Origin: Magnetovibrio sp.
GTDB taxonomy: Bacteria; Pseudomonadota; Alphaproteobacteria; Rhodospirillales; Magnetovibrionaceae
Direction: 5' to 3'
Length of the DNA stretch: 64,000 nucleotides
NCBI RefSeq assembly: GCF_036568125.1
Contig: NZ_DATCTF010000004.1
Span: forward strand, 62,001-126,000
Part shown: in pieces, positions 17,949 through 27,126 of the stretch
Layout: each line of letters opens with the position of its first letter
Numbering within the stretch: position 1 is the first letter of the stretch
Program-made: the position numbers and the translations under genes
Notes under the pieces: model-generated
Database searches by the model: none
What the model saw: the letters and a program-made list of their open reading frames with translations, nothing else
What the model was told of the DNA's origin: nothing

Positions 17949-19262
17949 ATGAAAAATCGTCTGATCATTCCGGGCCTTGCTGCCGCCGTCTCTTTGATGG
18001 CAGCTCCGGCCTACGCTGTGGACGCGGAAACCGCGTATATTCTCAACAGCTTTTCATTCTTGGTGAACGGCGCGCTGGTCATGTTCATGGCCGCGGGTTT
18101 CGCCATGCTGGAATCGGGTTTGGTGCGGTCCAAAAACACCGCCACCATCTGCCTGAAGAACATCACCCTGTACGCCATCGCCGGCATCATGTTCTACGCC
18201 GTCGGCTATAACTTGATGTACATGGACGTTACCGGCTACATCGGCTCTTTCATGCCGTGGGCTGCCGATGACGCCGCCGCCATGGCGGAAACCGGTGCGA
18301 ACTTCGAAGCCGGCTATTCGGCCTCTTCCGACTGGTTCTTCCAGATGGTGTTCGTCGCCACTGCCGCTTCGATCGTGTCCGGCACCGTTGCCGAGCGCAT
18401 CAAGCTGTGGCCGTTCCTGATCTTCACGGTCGTTTTGACCGCCATCATCTACCCGATCCAGGGTTCCTGGACGTGGGGCGGCGGCTGGCTGACCGAAATG
18501 GGCTTTGCCGATTTCGCCGGTTCTTCGATCGTTCACTCCGTCGGCGGCTGGGCGGCACTCACCGGTGCCATCATCCTCGGCGCACGCAAAGGCAAATACG
18601 GCACGGATGGTTCCGTGCACCCGATCCCGGGCGCAAACCTGCCGCTCGCCACGGTCGGTACCTTTATCCTGTGGCTCGGCTGGTTCGGCTTCAACGGCGG
18701 TTCGGTTCTGGCTCTGGGTTCGGCTGGCGACGCCATCGCGATGTCCAACGTCTTCGCCAACACCAACATGGCAGCTGCCGGTGGCGTGGTCGCCGCAGTG
18801 ATCCTCACGCAGTTGGTCTACAAGAAAGTCGATCTGTCCATGGCGCTCAACGGTGCCATCGGTGGCCTGGTTTCGATCACCGCCGGTCCGGACACGCCCA
18901 CGCTCGGCTCCGCCATCCTGATCGGTGCGGTCGGCGGTGCGATCGTGGTGTTCGCGGTACCGCTGCTCGATAAACTGAAAATCGACGACGTGGTCGGCGC
19001 CATCCCCGCTCACTTGATGTGCGGCATCTGGGGCACCATGGCGGTTCCGCTGACCAACGGCGACGCCAGCTTTGTCACCCAGTTGATCGGTGTGGTCGGT
19101 ATCGGCGCCTTCGTTATCGTCACCTCCACCATCGTGTGGCTGGCTTTGAAATTCACCATCGGCATTCGGGCTGACGAGGAAGCAGAAGTTATGGGTCTCG
19201 ACAAAGTCGAACTCGGCCTCGAAGCCTATCCGGAGTTTGGACGGGGCGCCCACAGCATCTGA
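17949..19262 (+). CDS. amtB: Ammonium transporter AmtB
   Basis: The 437-residue product begins with a signal peptide, cleaved probably after PAYA (about residue 23), followed by eleven membrane spans. The conserved Amt stretches FMAAGFAMLESGLVRSKN, DFAGSSIVHSVGG and NLPLATVGTFILWLGWFGFNGGS are all present, including the pore histidines in VHSVGG and in AHLMCGIWG. It exports nothing but admits ammonium across the inner membrane. AAGGAGA lies just before the ATG, and glnK is 13 bases upstream, forming the classical glnK-amtB operon. It ends in a perfect terminator. Confidence 0.97.
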   Translation: MKNRLIIPGLAAAVSLMAAPAYAVDAETAYILNSFSFLVNGALVMFMAAGFAMLESGLVRSKNTATICLKNITLYAIAGIMFYAVGYNLMYMDVTGYIGSFMPWAADDAAAMAETGANFEAGYSASSDWFFQMVFVATAASIVSGTVAERIKLWPFLIFTVVLTAIIYPIQGSWTWGGGWLTEMGFADFAGSSIVHSVGGWAALTGAIILGARKGKYGTDGSVHPIPGANLPLATVGTFILWLGWFGFNGGSVLALGSAGDAIAMSNVFANTNMAAAGGVVAAVILTQLVYKKVDLSMALNGAIGGLVSITAGPDTPTLGSAILIGAVGGAIVVFAVPLLDKLKIDDVVGAIPAHLMCGIWGTMAVPLTNGDASFVTQLIGVVGIGAFVIVTSTIVWLALKFTIGIRADEEAEVMGLDKVELGLEAYPEFGRGAHSI

Positions 19263-19285
19263 TTCCCCAACCACCCCGTCCAAGC

Positions 19286-19320
19286 AGGGCCGGAGACGCA
19301 AGTCTCCGGCCCTTTCTTTT
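19286..19320 (+). terminator. Rho-independent terminator after amtB
   Basis: A perfect 12-bp stem AGGGCCGGAGAC / GTCTCCGGCCCT closes a GCAA tetraloop and is followed by TTCTTTT. Confidence 0.93.
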
Positions 19321-19337
19321 GCGTGAAAATTAGGCAA

Positions 19338-19354
19338 GTGCACCTTTCGTGCAC
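19338..19354. promoter_or_regulatory. GTGCAC repeat, possible NtrC-type enhancer of the second amt
   Basis: GTGCAC-ctttc-GTGCAC is a pair of palindromic hexamers about 90-105 bases before the sigma-54-like promoter. It resembles the NtrC site TGCAC-N7-GTGCA but the spacer is two bases shorter. The role is inferred from position. Confidence 0.35.
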
Positions 19355-19443
19355 AGAAATCGTGTGAAACCGATCTGCACAATATTGTGGCAGACCGGTT
19401 CTTCGTGTCGACATATCAAGGCGTTGTCACGTTTACGACAAAT

Positions 19444-19459
19444 TGGCACGAAACTTGAG
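19444..19459 (+). promoter_or_regulatory. Sigma-54-like promoter of the second amt gene
   Basis: TGGCAC-gaaac-TTGAG matches the element before glnK, including the TTGA variant of the -12 box. It lies 69 bases before the ATG. A small hairpin (AGGCCC / GGGCCT, 19470-19488) occurs in the leader. Confidence 0.6.
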
Positions 19460-19527
19460 AGACGCGGGCAGGCCCGATTGGGGGGCCTTTTCGATGCTGT
19501 GACAACAATTGTTGGGGATTTATCGCC

Positions 19528-20751
19528 ATGCAAGTGGGTATGGACGTCTTTTTCGTGCTTATGGGCGCGGCCATGGTGCTGGCCATGCACGCCGGTTTTG
19601 CTTTTCTTGAAGTGGGAACCGTGCGGCGCAAAAACCAAGTCAATGCGCTGGTCAAAATCATCACCGATTTCGCGATGTCGACCATCGCATATTTTTTTAT
19701 TGGGTATTCGGTTGCATACGGGGTGAATTTTTTCTCTTCCGCGGCCGTATTGACCGGCAGCGTTCCCGGTGACGGTGTCAGCTTCGCCGCCAACGGCTAC
19801 GATTTGGTTAAGTTCTTCTTTCTGTTGACCTTCGCCGCTGCCATCCCGGCGATCATTTCCGGCGGGATCGCCGAGCGCGCGCGCTTTTGGCCGCAACTGA
19901 TCGCCACCGCGATGCTGGTGGCGTTCGTTTATCCTGCATTCGAAGGCATGGTGTGGGGCTCGCGCCTCGGCTTTCAAGACTTGGTGGAAAGTATCGCCGG
20001 TGCGCCGTTCCATGACTTCGCCGGCTCCATTGTCGTTCATGCGGTCGGCGGCTGGCTTGCCCTGGGCGCTGTGGTGATGCTCGGCGCCCGTCAGGGTCGT
20101 TATAAAAAAGATGGACGTTTGGTCGGCATCCCGCCGTCGAATATTCCGTTTCTGGCCTTGGGCTCTTGGATTTTGGTGGTCGGTTGGTTCGGTTTCAACG
20201 TCATGAGCGCCCAATCGGTCGAGGGTGTTACCGGTCTGGTGGCCATCAATTCACTGATGGCGATGGTTGGCGGTACCCTGGCCGCAGTGATTGCGGGCAA
20301 AAACGATCCTGGTTTCATTCACAACGGTGCTCTGGCCGGTTTGGTCGCGGTGTGCGCAGGCTCCGACATTATGCACCCGCTGGGCGCATTGGTGGTCGGC
20401 TCTGCGGCTGGCGCCCTATTCGTATGGGGCTTCAACCAATGCCAAGAAAAATGGAAGATCGACGACGTGCTCGGTGTGTGGCCATTACATGGCATGTGCG
20501 GTTTGTGGGGTGGCCTTGCGACCGGAATTTTCGGTCTCGAAGCCTTGGGTGGCCTTGGCGGCGTGACGTTCCTGGGCCAGTTGATCGGCTCGTTGAGTGG
20601 TGTTGCCTTCGCATTGGCGGGCGGATTTCTGGTCTACGGTGCGCTCAAAGCCGCTATCGGCATACGCTTGGATCCCGAAGATGAATTCCGCGGCGCGGAT
20701 TTGAGCCTGCACCATATCAGCGCTTATCCCGAAGAGGACACGCATGCCTAA
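19528..20751 (+). CDS. Second ammonium transporter (Amt family)
   Basis: The 407-residue protein is a full Amt channel with eleven spans: FAFLEVGTVRRKNQVN near the start, DFAGSIVVHAVGGW with the first pore histidine, and LHGMCGLWGGLATGIF with the second region. Unlike AmtB it lacks a cleavable signal peptide and starts directly with the first helix (MQVGMDVFFVLMGAAMV). It is clearly diverged from AmtB and closer to the Amt2 group that accompanies GlnK-AmtB in some Rhodospirillales. It may work at other ammonium levels or as a sensor; sequence alone does not tell. Confidence 0.93.
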   Translation: MQVGMDVFFVLMGAAMVLAMHAGFAFLEVGTVRRKNQVNALVKIITDFAMSTIAYFFIGYSVAYGVNFFSSAAVLTGSVPGDGVSFAANGYDLVKFFFLLTFAAAIPAIISGGIAERARFWPQLIATAMLVAFVYPAFEGMVWGSRLGFQDLVESIAGAPFHDFAGSIVVHAVGGWLALGAVVMLGARQGRYKKDGRLVGIPPSNIPFLALGSWILVVGWFGFNVMSAQSVEGVTGLVAINSLMAMVGGTLAAVIAGKNDPGFIHNGALAGLVAVCAGSDIMHPLGALVVGSAAGALFVWGFNQCQEKWKIDDVLGVWPLHGMCGLWGGLATGIFGLEALGGLGGVTFLGQLIGSLSGVAFALAGGFLVYGALKAAIGIRLDPEDEFRGADLSLHHISAYPEEDTHA

Positions 20752-20780
20752 CACCCCAATATTCCTCAACAAATAGACCA

Positions 20781-20816
20781 AAGGGCCGATGACCATGGTT
20801 GTCGGCCCTTTTTTCT
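20781..20816 (+). terminator. Rho-independent terminator after the second amt
   Basis: The stem AAGGGCCGA / TCGGCCCTT (9 bp) is followed by six T in all. Confidence 0.88.
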
Positions 20817-20897
20817 GCCTTATGCTCGACGCATTTAACCCCCACCATGAGGGTTCGTTGTTAAGGTCTTATAAAGCCTCACGGTGTACAAAAAGCT

Positions 20898-23306
20898 ATG
20901 GCTTGGTTGACCGACAAAATGGGGTCCGGACCCCTTCTGCCGGAAGGAAGTTCGGCCTTTTTTGCCCGCCGGGTGAGTGAGCTCGCCGGCGTGTTTCTTG
21001 TTGTCTTGGCCGCAGGCTATTTCACTGCATTGATTTCATACGCACCAACGGACCCCTCGTTGAATGCCGCCGCAGACGGTCCTGTTCAAAATTTGTTGGG
21101 CGCTTCGGGTGCGATGATTGCCGACCTGTCAATGCAGACCTTTGGCCTTGCCGCCGTTGCGCCAGCGTTGGCCGTATTGGCCTGGGGTATTTTGCTGGTA
21201 CGCAAAATCGGCATCAGTCAGTTGTGGCTGCGCGTTACGTGTGCGCTTACGGCTACGGTTCTGGCGGCCATATCATTCGCCATTCTTTATCCTTTCGCCA
21301 GTTGGCCGCTGGCCACCGGGCTTGGCGGCGTTAGCGGCGCGGTGCTTTTAGAGCGTCTCGCCGATTTGTTGCACACGCTCGGTTCACCGCGCACGGGCTT
21401 GAACGCCGTTCTCGTCGCTGCGGTGTCGGCGGTACCCGCGATTGCGGCTTTCATCTGGTCTCTGGCGCTGCCGGCATCGGACTGGAAAGCCATGGGCCGC
21501 TTGCTTGCGCGGGCAAATCATAAAGTCGGCGCACTTTTGCTTAAAGCGGTCCGCCATACGGTTGGGCGTATGCCTTGGTCACGCAACGCCATTGACGATG
21601 ATGGTCTCGACGACTTGGAGCTGAGCGCTGCGGGTGAGCAAAGTGTCGCAAAAGCCCGCACGCGTCGCGCTTCTGGCACAACGCAAAAATCCAAAGCCAA
21701 ACCCAACGTTAAAGGCTTGGTCGAAAGCAACGCGGGACGGGTGAAACCGGGGCGTAAAGCCCAGGCTGAACGCCAGCGAACCTTGGATCTGGGCCTCAAC
21801 AGCGATTACCAGCTACCGCCACTGGATATTTTGGACGCGCCCGAACCCAGCAACAACAGCCACCAACACAGCAAGGAAGCGTTGGAACAAAACGCCATCA
21901 TGCTGTCCAGCGTGTTGGAAGATTTTGGCGTCAAAGGCGAAATCGTAAAGGTCCGTCCCGGTCCGGTGGTCACGCTGTACGAATTGGAACCCGCGCCAGG
22001 CACTAAAACCTCGCGGGTCATTGGTCTTTCCGACGATATTGCGCGTTCCATGAGCGCCGTATCGGTGCGTGTCGCAACGGTGCCAGGACGAAACGTCATC
22101 GGCATCGAAATGCCGAACCAAAGCCGCGAAATGGTTCACTTGCGCGAATTGATCGCCTCCCAAGACTTCGAAAAGGCCAAGGGTGCACTCAATCTCGCGC
22201 TGGGCAAAGACATTGGCGGTCACCCGGTAACCGTTGATCTGGCGCGCATGCCCCATCTTTTGGTCGCAGGCACCACCGGGTCCGGTAAATCGGTGGGTAT
22301 CAACGCGATGATTTGCTCGTTGTTGTATCAATATTCGCCCGATCAATGCCGCTTCATCATGATTGATCCGAAGATGCTGGAACTCAGCGTTTACGACGGC
22401 ATACCCCATTTACTCAGCCCGGTGGTCACCGAACCCGGTAAAGCGGTGGTGGCGCTGAAATGGGCGGTACGCGAAATGGAAGACCGCTACCGCCTAATGA
22501 GCCAGATGGGCGTGCGCAACATCACCGGTTACAACCAACGCCTGGCCGAAGCCAACAAACGCGGCGAAGTCATCATGCGCACCGTGCAGACCGGTTTCGA
22601 CGCCGATGGCAAACCTGTGAACGAAGATCAGCCGCTGTCCATGGATCCACTGCCTTACATTGTCGTAATCGTCGATGAAATGGCTGATTTGATGCTGGTC
22701 GCGGGCAAAGATGTCGAAGCGGCCATCCAACGTCTGGCGCAAATGGCGCGCGCCGCGGGTATCCACCTGATTATGGCCACTCAGCGTCCGTCGGTCGACG
22801 TCATCACAGGCACCATCAAGGCCAATTTCCCGACCCGCATCAGTTTCCAGGTAACGTCGAAGATCGATTCCCGCACCATTTTGGGCGAACAAGGCGCGGA
22901 ACAGCTTCTCGGCCAAGGCGATATGCTGTATATGGCGGGCGGCGGACGCATCACGCGCGTGCATGCGCCGTTCGTATCCGATGAAGAAGTGGAAGACGTG
23001 GTGCTGCACCTCAAAGATCAAGGCGCGCCTGAATACATTGAATCCGTGACTGAAGAACAAATCAGCGGCCCCGGCGACCTGCCGATCGCCGGTGGCGGCA
23101 CGCAGGATGATGCCCTGTACGATCAAGCCGTCGCGCTGGTCGCAAGAGAAGGCAAGGCTTCAACCAGCTTCGTCCAACGCCACTTGCAGATCGGATACAA
23201 TCGCGCCGCGCGCATCATTGAACGCATGGAAGCCGAAGGCGTGGTTAGCAAGGCCAATCGCGTCGGACGGCGAGAGGTCCTTATCGGCGATGTCAGCGCA
23301 GCCTAA
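20898..23306 (+). CDS. ftsK: DNA translocase FtsK
   Basis: An 802-residue FtsK/SpoIIIE protein. Four membrane helices occupy about residues 28-200, followed by a basic linker rich in Lys and Ala, shorter than that of E. coli. The motor shows Walker A GTTGSGKS at 458-465 and Walker [13 protein letters not shown] near 588. The C-terminal gamma domain (about 735-802, with [21 protein letters not shown]) reads KOPS sites and activates XerD at dif. It anchors at the septum and pumps the chromosome terminus during division. lolA starts within its last codons. Confidence 0.96.
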   Translation: MAWLTDKMGSGPLLPEGSSAFFARRVSELAGVFLVVLAAGYFTALISYAPTDPSLNAAADGPVQNLLGASGAMIADLSMQTFGLAAVAPALAVLAWGILLVRKIGISQLWLRVTCALTATVLAAISFAILYPFASWPLATGLGGVSGAVLLERLADLLHTLGSPRTGLNAVLVAAVSAVPAIAAFIWSLALPASDWKAMGRLLARANHKVGALLLKAVRHTVGRMPWSRNAIDDDGLDDLELSAAGEQSVAKARTRRASGTTQKSKAKPNVKGLVESNAGRVKPGRKAQAERQRTLDLGLNSDYQLPPLDILDAPEPSNNSHQHSKEALEQNAIMLSSVLEDFGVKGEIVKVRPGPVVTLYELEPAPGTKTSRVIGLSDDIARSMSAVSVRVATVPGRNVIGIEMPNQSREMVHLRELIASQDFEKAKGALNLALGKDIGGHPVTVDLARMPHLLVAGTTGSGKSVGINAMICSLLYQYSPDQCRFIMIDPKMLELSVYDGIPHLLSPVVTEPGKAVVALKWAVREMEDRYRLMSQMGVRNITGYNQRLAEANKRGEVIMRTVQTGFDADGKPVNEDQPLSMDPLPYIVVIVDEMADLMLVAGKDVEAAIQRLAQMARAAGIHLIMATQRPSVDVITGTIKANFPTRISFQVTSKIDSRTILGEQGAEQLLGQGDMLYMAGGGRITRVHAPFVSDEEVEDVVLHLKDQGAPEYIESVTEEQISGPGDLPIAGGGTQDDALYDQAVALVAREGKASTSFVQRHLQIGYNRAARIIERMEAEGVVSKANRVGRREVLIGDVSAA

Positions 23307-24015
23307 AGCGTCACCACACGATACCAAACCGGAAATACCTGGAATCCCCAATCGGCCGTTCCCGCTCAAGCGCGTTGTCGGCGCCCTTTTGGCTGTAGCC
23401 GTCGCATTTGCCGCGGCGGCACTGGTGTTGCCAAAATCTGCCAATGCTAAGGACGCCATCGGCTTAAACGATAGCCAAATCGATTCGGTCGAGCAGGTAC
23501 AAACTTACCTAAACGCTATTTCGACGCTACGCGCGCGATTCATGCAGGTCACAAATCAAGGAAATTTCGCACAGGGCGAATTTATGTTGTCCCGCCCAGG
23601 GCGCATGCGTATCGACTATGATCCGCCGGTACCGGTGTTGATCGTGTCCGATGGCAATTTGGTCATGTACAAAGATGAAGAGCTCGATCAAATCAGCTAC
23701 GTGCCTTTATCGACCTTGCCTGCCTCGATGTTCATCGGCGAAACCGTGAATTTTTTTGGCGACGATCTGTTGATCACCAATTTCGAGCATGAAAAAGGTG
23801 CGCTGCGCCTTACGTTGCAGCGCAGTGAAGACCCGATGGAAGGCAGCCTGACATTGGTGTTCGCCACCGCACCGCTGGCGTTAAAAAAATGGTCGGTGGT
23901 CGATGCCCAGGGAATCACCACCACAGTTTCGTTGTTAGGCCCGACCTTCGGCGAAGCCCTGAACGAAGAGTTGTTCAAGGTCGAAAATCGCATCTTGCCG
24001 CGCAAACAAGATTGA
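23290..24015 (+). CDS. lolA: Outer-membrane lipoprotein carrier protein LolA
   Basis: The 241-residue protein starts inside ftsK with a 17-base overlap. An unusually long N-terminal region precedes a hydrophobic segment (about 27-47) with a signal-peptidase site after SANA. The mature part fits Lol[19 protein letters not shown], then [18 protein letters not shown] and [14 protein letters not shown]. LolA shuttles lipoproteins through the periplasm from LolCDE to the outer membrane. LolB is often absent in alphaproteobacteria and is not seen here. The ftsK-lolA pairing is standard in this class. A terminator follows. Confidence 0.92.
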   Translation: MSAQPKASPHDTKPEIPGIPNRPFPLKRVVGALLAVAVAFAAAALVLPKSANAKDAIGLNDSQIDSVEQVQTYLNAISTLRARFMQVTNQGNFAQGEFMLSRPGRMRIDYDPPVPVLIVSDGNLVMYKDEELDQISYVPLSTLPASMFIGETVNFFGDDLLITNFEHEKGALRLTLQRSEDPMEGSLTLVFATAPLALKKWSVVDAQGITTTVSLLGPTFGEALNEELFKVENRILPRKQD

Positions 24016-24136
24016 CCTGCGCAACCCTGGCAAAACCGCCTTCTCGTTCCCATATTTAACTTAAGGCCGATGCGCAAGGCATCGACGCGTCGTTGTGTGA
24101 TTCCCCCTTAAGTCCACAACGGCTCTTTAAAAGAGC

Positions 24137-24170
24137 AAAAGCCCGGTCGCCCCCCTGGCCGGGCTTTTGT
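24137..24170 (+). terminator. Rho-independent terminator after lolA
   Basis: The 10-bp stem AAAAGCCCGG / CCGGGCTTTT has a 12-base C-rich loop. A second small hairpin, GCTCTT-TAAA-AGAGC, lies just before it. Confidence 0.8.
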
Positions 24171-24219
24171 GTTTGTGCGCTTTGGTGTTTCAGAGTTGAG
24201 TGCAGGAGCCCTAATCTAA

Positions 24220-24927
24220 TCACGGTATCAATCGATACCCACCCGGCTCTGTCACCAGAATTTCCGCGTGAGAGGGGTCTGCCTCCATTTTCTGACGCAA
24301 CCGGTAGACGTGCGTCTCCAGCGTGTGGGTCGTTACGCCCTCGTTATAACCCCAAACCTCATCCAATAGCTCATCCCGGCCAACCACCCGCTCACCGTGA
24401 AGATAAAGAAATTTCAATATTTGAGCCTCTTTATCCGTTAGACGAATGGGGTGAGCCACGGCTTGTGAACCCCCTTCACCGTCAACCTTAAGCAATTTGC
24501 TTCCCGGACAAAACGCAAACGGTCCGATGCTCAACACCGCATCATCGCTCTGTTCGAACTGACGAATATGAGCACGCATACGCGCAAGCAAAACGCCCAG
24601 CTTGAACGGCTTGGTAACATAATCGGTGGCCCCTGCATCGAGGCCACGAATGGTATCGCTGTCACTGGCGGAAGCGGTGAGCATAATGATCGGCGCCATC
24701 ATACCTTGGGCCCGCAATTGCCGACATGTTTCACGACCACTGATATCGGGGAGTTCGACATCGAGCACCACCAGATCGAAGTACGCGTTTTTCGCTGCTT
24801 CCAAACCATCTTTACCGCTGTGCACGCATACGCATTTAAACCCCTCCATCTGTACCAGTTGCTCGCAAAGCATCTCGGTCAGAATTTCATCATCGTCGAT
24901 AATCAGGATGCGCTTGCCGTCTGTCAT
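24220..24927 (-). CDS. OmpR/PhoB-family response regulator
   Basis: The start at 24927 gives 235 residues and the normal receiver opening, RILIIDDDEI; the longer frame upstream is not protein-like. Phosphoacceptor Asp56 lies in LVVLDVELPDISG, the switch threonine in IIMLTASASD, and the lysine in TKPFKLG. The C-terminal winged helix shows RLTDKEAQILKFL and THTLETHVYRLRQKM, ending GGYRLIP. No kinase gene is adjacent, so it is an orphan regulator. A GCGAGA precedes the ATG. It is divergent from ribA, with 192 bases between. Confidence 0.92.
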   Translation of the reverse strand: MTDGKRILIIDDDEILTEMLCEQLVQMEGFKCVCVHSGKDGLEAAKNAYFDLVVLDVELPDISGRETCRQLRAQGMMAPIIMLTASASDSDTIRGLDAGATDYVTKPFKLGVLLARMRAHIRQFEQSDDAVLSIGPFAFCPGSKLLKVDGEGGSQAVAHPIRLTDKEAQILKFLYLHGERVVGRDELLDEVWGYNEGVTTHTLETHVYRLRQKMEADPSHAEILVTEPGGYRLIP

Positions 24928-25119
24928 GTCGGTATCTCGCTTACACTGCATGTCAATGATCTTAGATAGTATATCGGGTGCTTGAGGGGGCCCGACAATA
25001 ACGCACTTTGCCGCATTCGCTCTTTTCTTACCTCTACGCCTTGGGGTAATGTCCAGCTCAGACCTGTGCAATAGTATGGCACAAACATAATACCGCCCCA
25101 ATGAGGTCCTGACTTTCCA

Positions 25120-26280
25120 ATGCCCCATCGCCAACACCTTTTGACCATGCCAGCCACGCGGCAGCCCGCGTCGCTGCTGAGTGTCGATCGCGCTGTGTTC
25201 GAACTGCGCCGTGGCCGCGTTGTCGTCATCGCAGCGGCAAACGGCGCGCGTGCGCTGGTCATGGCCGCCGAAGGGGCAAGCCCGCAAAGTCTCACGGACT
25301 TAACCAATCTCGCTGCAAGCCTTCCTGATCTAAGCATCACGCGACGACGCGCGGAAGTCCTCGGTTTGACTGATAAATCTGATGCCGATGCAGGTACCGT
25401 TCTAGCGCTCAGCTTATCCGGCGGTTTGGATGCCGAGGCGGTTTTACGCTTGGCCGACCCGCTCACCGAAGCGCCCACTGCTGAGCTCGAGCGCACAACT
25501 GTCCATGACGTTGACAAACACGGCCCGCACACCGCGGCCGTGGGTCTGGCTAAGATCGCGCGCCTGTTACCCGCCGCTCTGGTCGCCACCATCGAAGATC
25601 CCGACAGCAAGGACCTAGCGGGATGGGCTGCGCGGCGCAATTTGGCTCTGGTCGATGCCGGCGACATTTTTCAATACGAGCGTACGGCTGCGCGCACGCT
25701 CACGCGGGTTTCTGAGGCACGGGTGCCGCTTGAAGACGCCGAACACACCCGTATCATCGCCTATCGACCGCAAGATGGTGGTCTTGAACATCTCGCCATC
25801 GTTATCGGTGAGCCCCAGCCAGGCGAACCGGCTTTGGTTCGTATTCACAGTGAGTGTTTTACCGGCGATCTTCTGGGTTCGTTGCGCTGCGATTGCGGCG
25901 ATCAACTGCGCGGCGCGATTCAAGCCATTGGCGCCAGCGGATCGGGCGTATTGCTTTATCTAGCTCAAGAAGGGCGCGGCATCGGTCTGGTCAACAAATT
26001 GCGCGCTTATACGCTGCAAGATCGCGGTCTTGATACTTTGGATGCTAACGAAATGCTCGGCTATGATGCCGACGAACGTGTTTACCTGCCGGCTGCGCAA
26101 ATGCTTCAGGATCTGGGACTTAATCAGGTTCGACTGCTGACCAACAATCCCGACAAGGTCGCGGCACTGTCGGGATGCGGCATCACCGTGAGTGAGCGCG
26201 TCGCACATGCGTTTCCCTCGAACAAGCATAACGAACAATATCTACACACCAAAAAAGCCAAAGGCGGCCACCTGTTCTAA
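25120..26280 (+). CDS. ribA: GTP cyclohydrolase II with an inactive-looking RibB-like N-terminal domain
   Basis: The 386-residue protein has the length of a bifunctional RibBA. The C-terminal half is a complete GTP cyclohydrolase II, with zinc cysteines in ECFTGDLLGSLRCDCGD and the motifs LAQEGRGIGLVNKLRAY and RLLTNNPDK. It opens the imidazole ring of GTP to start riboflavin synthesis. The N-terminal half aligns with RibB (DHBP synthase), but the acidic active loop DDEDRENEGD before LVMAAE reads AAANGARA (38-45), so this half should be inactive. Another gene must supply RibB. Starts at 25120 and 25147 are both possible. No FMN riboswitch is seen upstream. Confidence 0.92.
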   Translation: MPHRQHLLTMPATRQPASLLSVDRAVFELRRGRVVVIAAANGARALVMAAEGASPQSLTDLTNLAASLPDLSITRRRAEVLGLTDKSDADAGTVLALSLSGGLDAEAVLRLADPLTEAPTAELERTTVHDVDKHGPHTAAVGLAKIARLLPAALVATIEDPDSKDLAGWAARRNLALVDAGDIFQYERTAARTLTRVSEARVPLEDAEHTRIIAYRPQDGGLEHLAIVIGEPQPGEPALVRIHSECFTGDLLGSLRCDCGDQLRGAIQAIGASGSGVLLYLAQEGRGIGLVNKLRAYTLQDRGLDTLDANEMLGYDADERVYLPAAQMLQDLGLNQVRLLTNNPDKVAALSGCGITVSERVAHAFPSNKHNEQYLHTKKAKGGHLF

Positions 26281-26455
26281 CGGTCCCGGCAAATACGTCC
26301 ACACGACCAATCCGAACGGCAGATGTTGCCGGTCTATGTGATAGTTTCGTCAACGCAAGAATATATATCCTATTGATATAAAATCATTATTACCTTGGCA
26401 TCCACTTTGCATCGCCTAGATGTAGTCGTACGTAGAGTGCGTCCGCGGTGAACAA
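26281..26455. other. AT-rich gap upstream of the unassigned gene
   Basis: These 175 bases include an AT-rich core at about 26365-26395. It probably holds the promoter of the next gene. I see no terminator with a T-run after ribA and no clear dyad. Confidence 0.35.
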
Positions 26456-27112
26456 ATGTGGACTAAAGATATGGATATATCCCAATATCGTACCGAAAGC
26501 CTGTTGGCACTACGCGAACCAACGCGCGAGCTAGCCAAGGCACCTATCTCACCCGTCAAGGCCATTGGTGACGATAGACCCCAATTATCTGCCGAGAATG
26601 GCACCAGCCTATTCGATACCTTGCTTGATACCGTCAATCCGTTACAGCACATCCCCGGTGTTTCTCAGGCCTATAGGGCGGTGAGCGGCGATGAAAGTAG
26701 TGCACTCGCAAACATGGCGGGCGGTTTTCTGTTTGGCGGTCCCGTCGGCTTGGCTGCAGGTGCGGCGAGCTCTTTTTTTGAAATGCTCACCGGTAAAGAT
26801 CTACTCGGCCATGCCATGGCCTTTTTTGAAGGTGATAGCGCACCGTCAGGCATTCAAAATCTGGAAACGGCTGCTGCTCAGGATACGGAATCTCTCATTA
26901 AACCTTATGGCACATCTCTAAGCCTTGAAAATTATCAGGCATTCGCCACCGCCAAAGACGCGCAACAACTGGGCATAGGCGCTACAGCCACTGCTGTTGG
27001 ATGGGCGGAAAACATATGGACCGACAAGGCTTTGAAGGAAGCCACAGGAATCTATGACAATAGCCAGAACCTTGGCGAACAAACCAAGCGTCACAATGAG
27101 GCCATTGCATAG
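26456..27112 (+). CDS. Unassigned protein with a glycine-rich hydrophobic core
   Basis: I do not recognise a characterised family. The 218-residue product (or 213 if it starts at 26471) has a polar N-terminal 60 residues. Next come VNPLQHIPGVSQAYRAVSGD and a glycine-rich amphipathic or hydrophobic stretch (FLFGGPVGLAAGAASSFFEM, about 85-105), then GKDLLGHAMAFF. The rest is polar and helical. There is no signal peptide or cysteine pattern. The Gly-rich stretch resembles those of membrane-inserting or pore-like peptides, but this is only an impression. An L,D-transpeptidase gene starts 14 bases after the stop, so the two are probably one transcript. Confidence 0.6.
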   Translation: MWTKDMDISQYRTESLLALREPTRELAKAPISPVKAIGDDRPQLSAENGTSLFDTLLDTVNPLQHIPGVSQAYRAVSGDESSALANMAGGFLFGGPVGLAAGAASSFFEMLTGKDLLGHAMAFFEGDSAPSGIQNLETAAAQDTESLIKPYGTSLSLENYQAFATAKDAQQLGIGATATAVGWAENIWTDKALKEATGIYDNSQNLGEQTKRHNEAIA

Positions 27113-27126
27113 CCAAACTTAAAGTA

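Noticed and set aside
19338-19354. A certain NtrC site before the second amt.
   Set aside because: The half-sites fit but the spacer is five bases where the consensus has seven, so it is listed only as a candidate.
18054-19382. A 442-codon open frame antisense to amtB.
   Set aside because: Its His/Gly/Asp-rich, low-complexity product is typical for the opposite strand of a GC-rich membrane-protein gene.
24930-25119. An FMN riboswitch before ribA.
   Set aside because: The conserved RFN-element core is not found in the gap.
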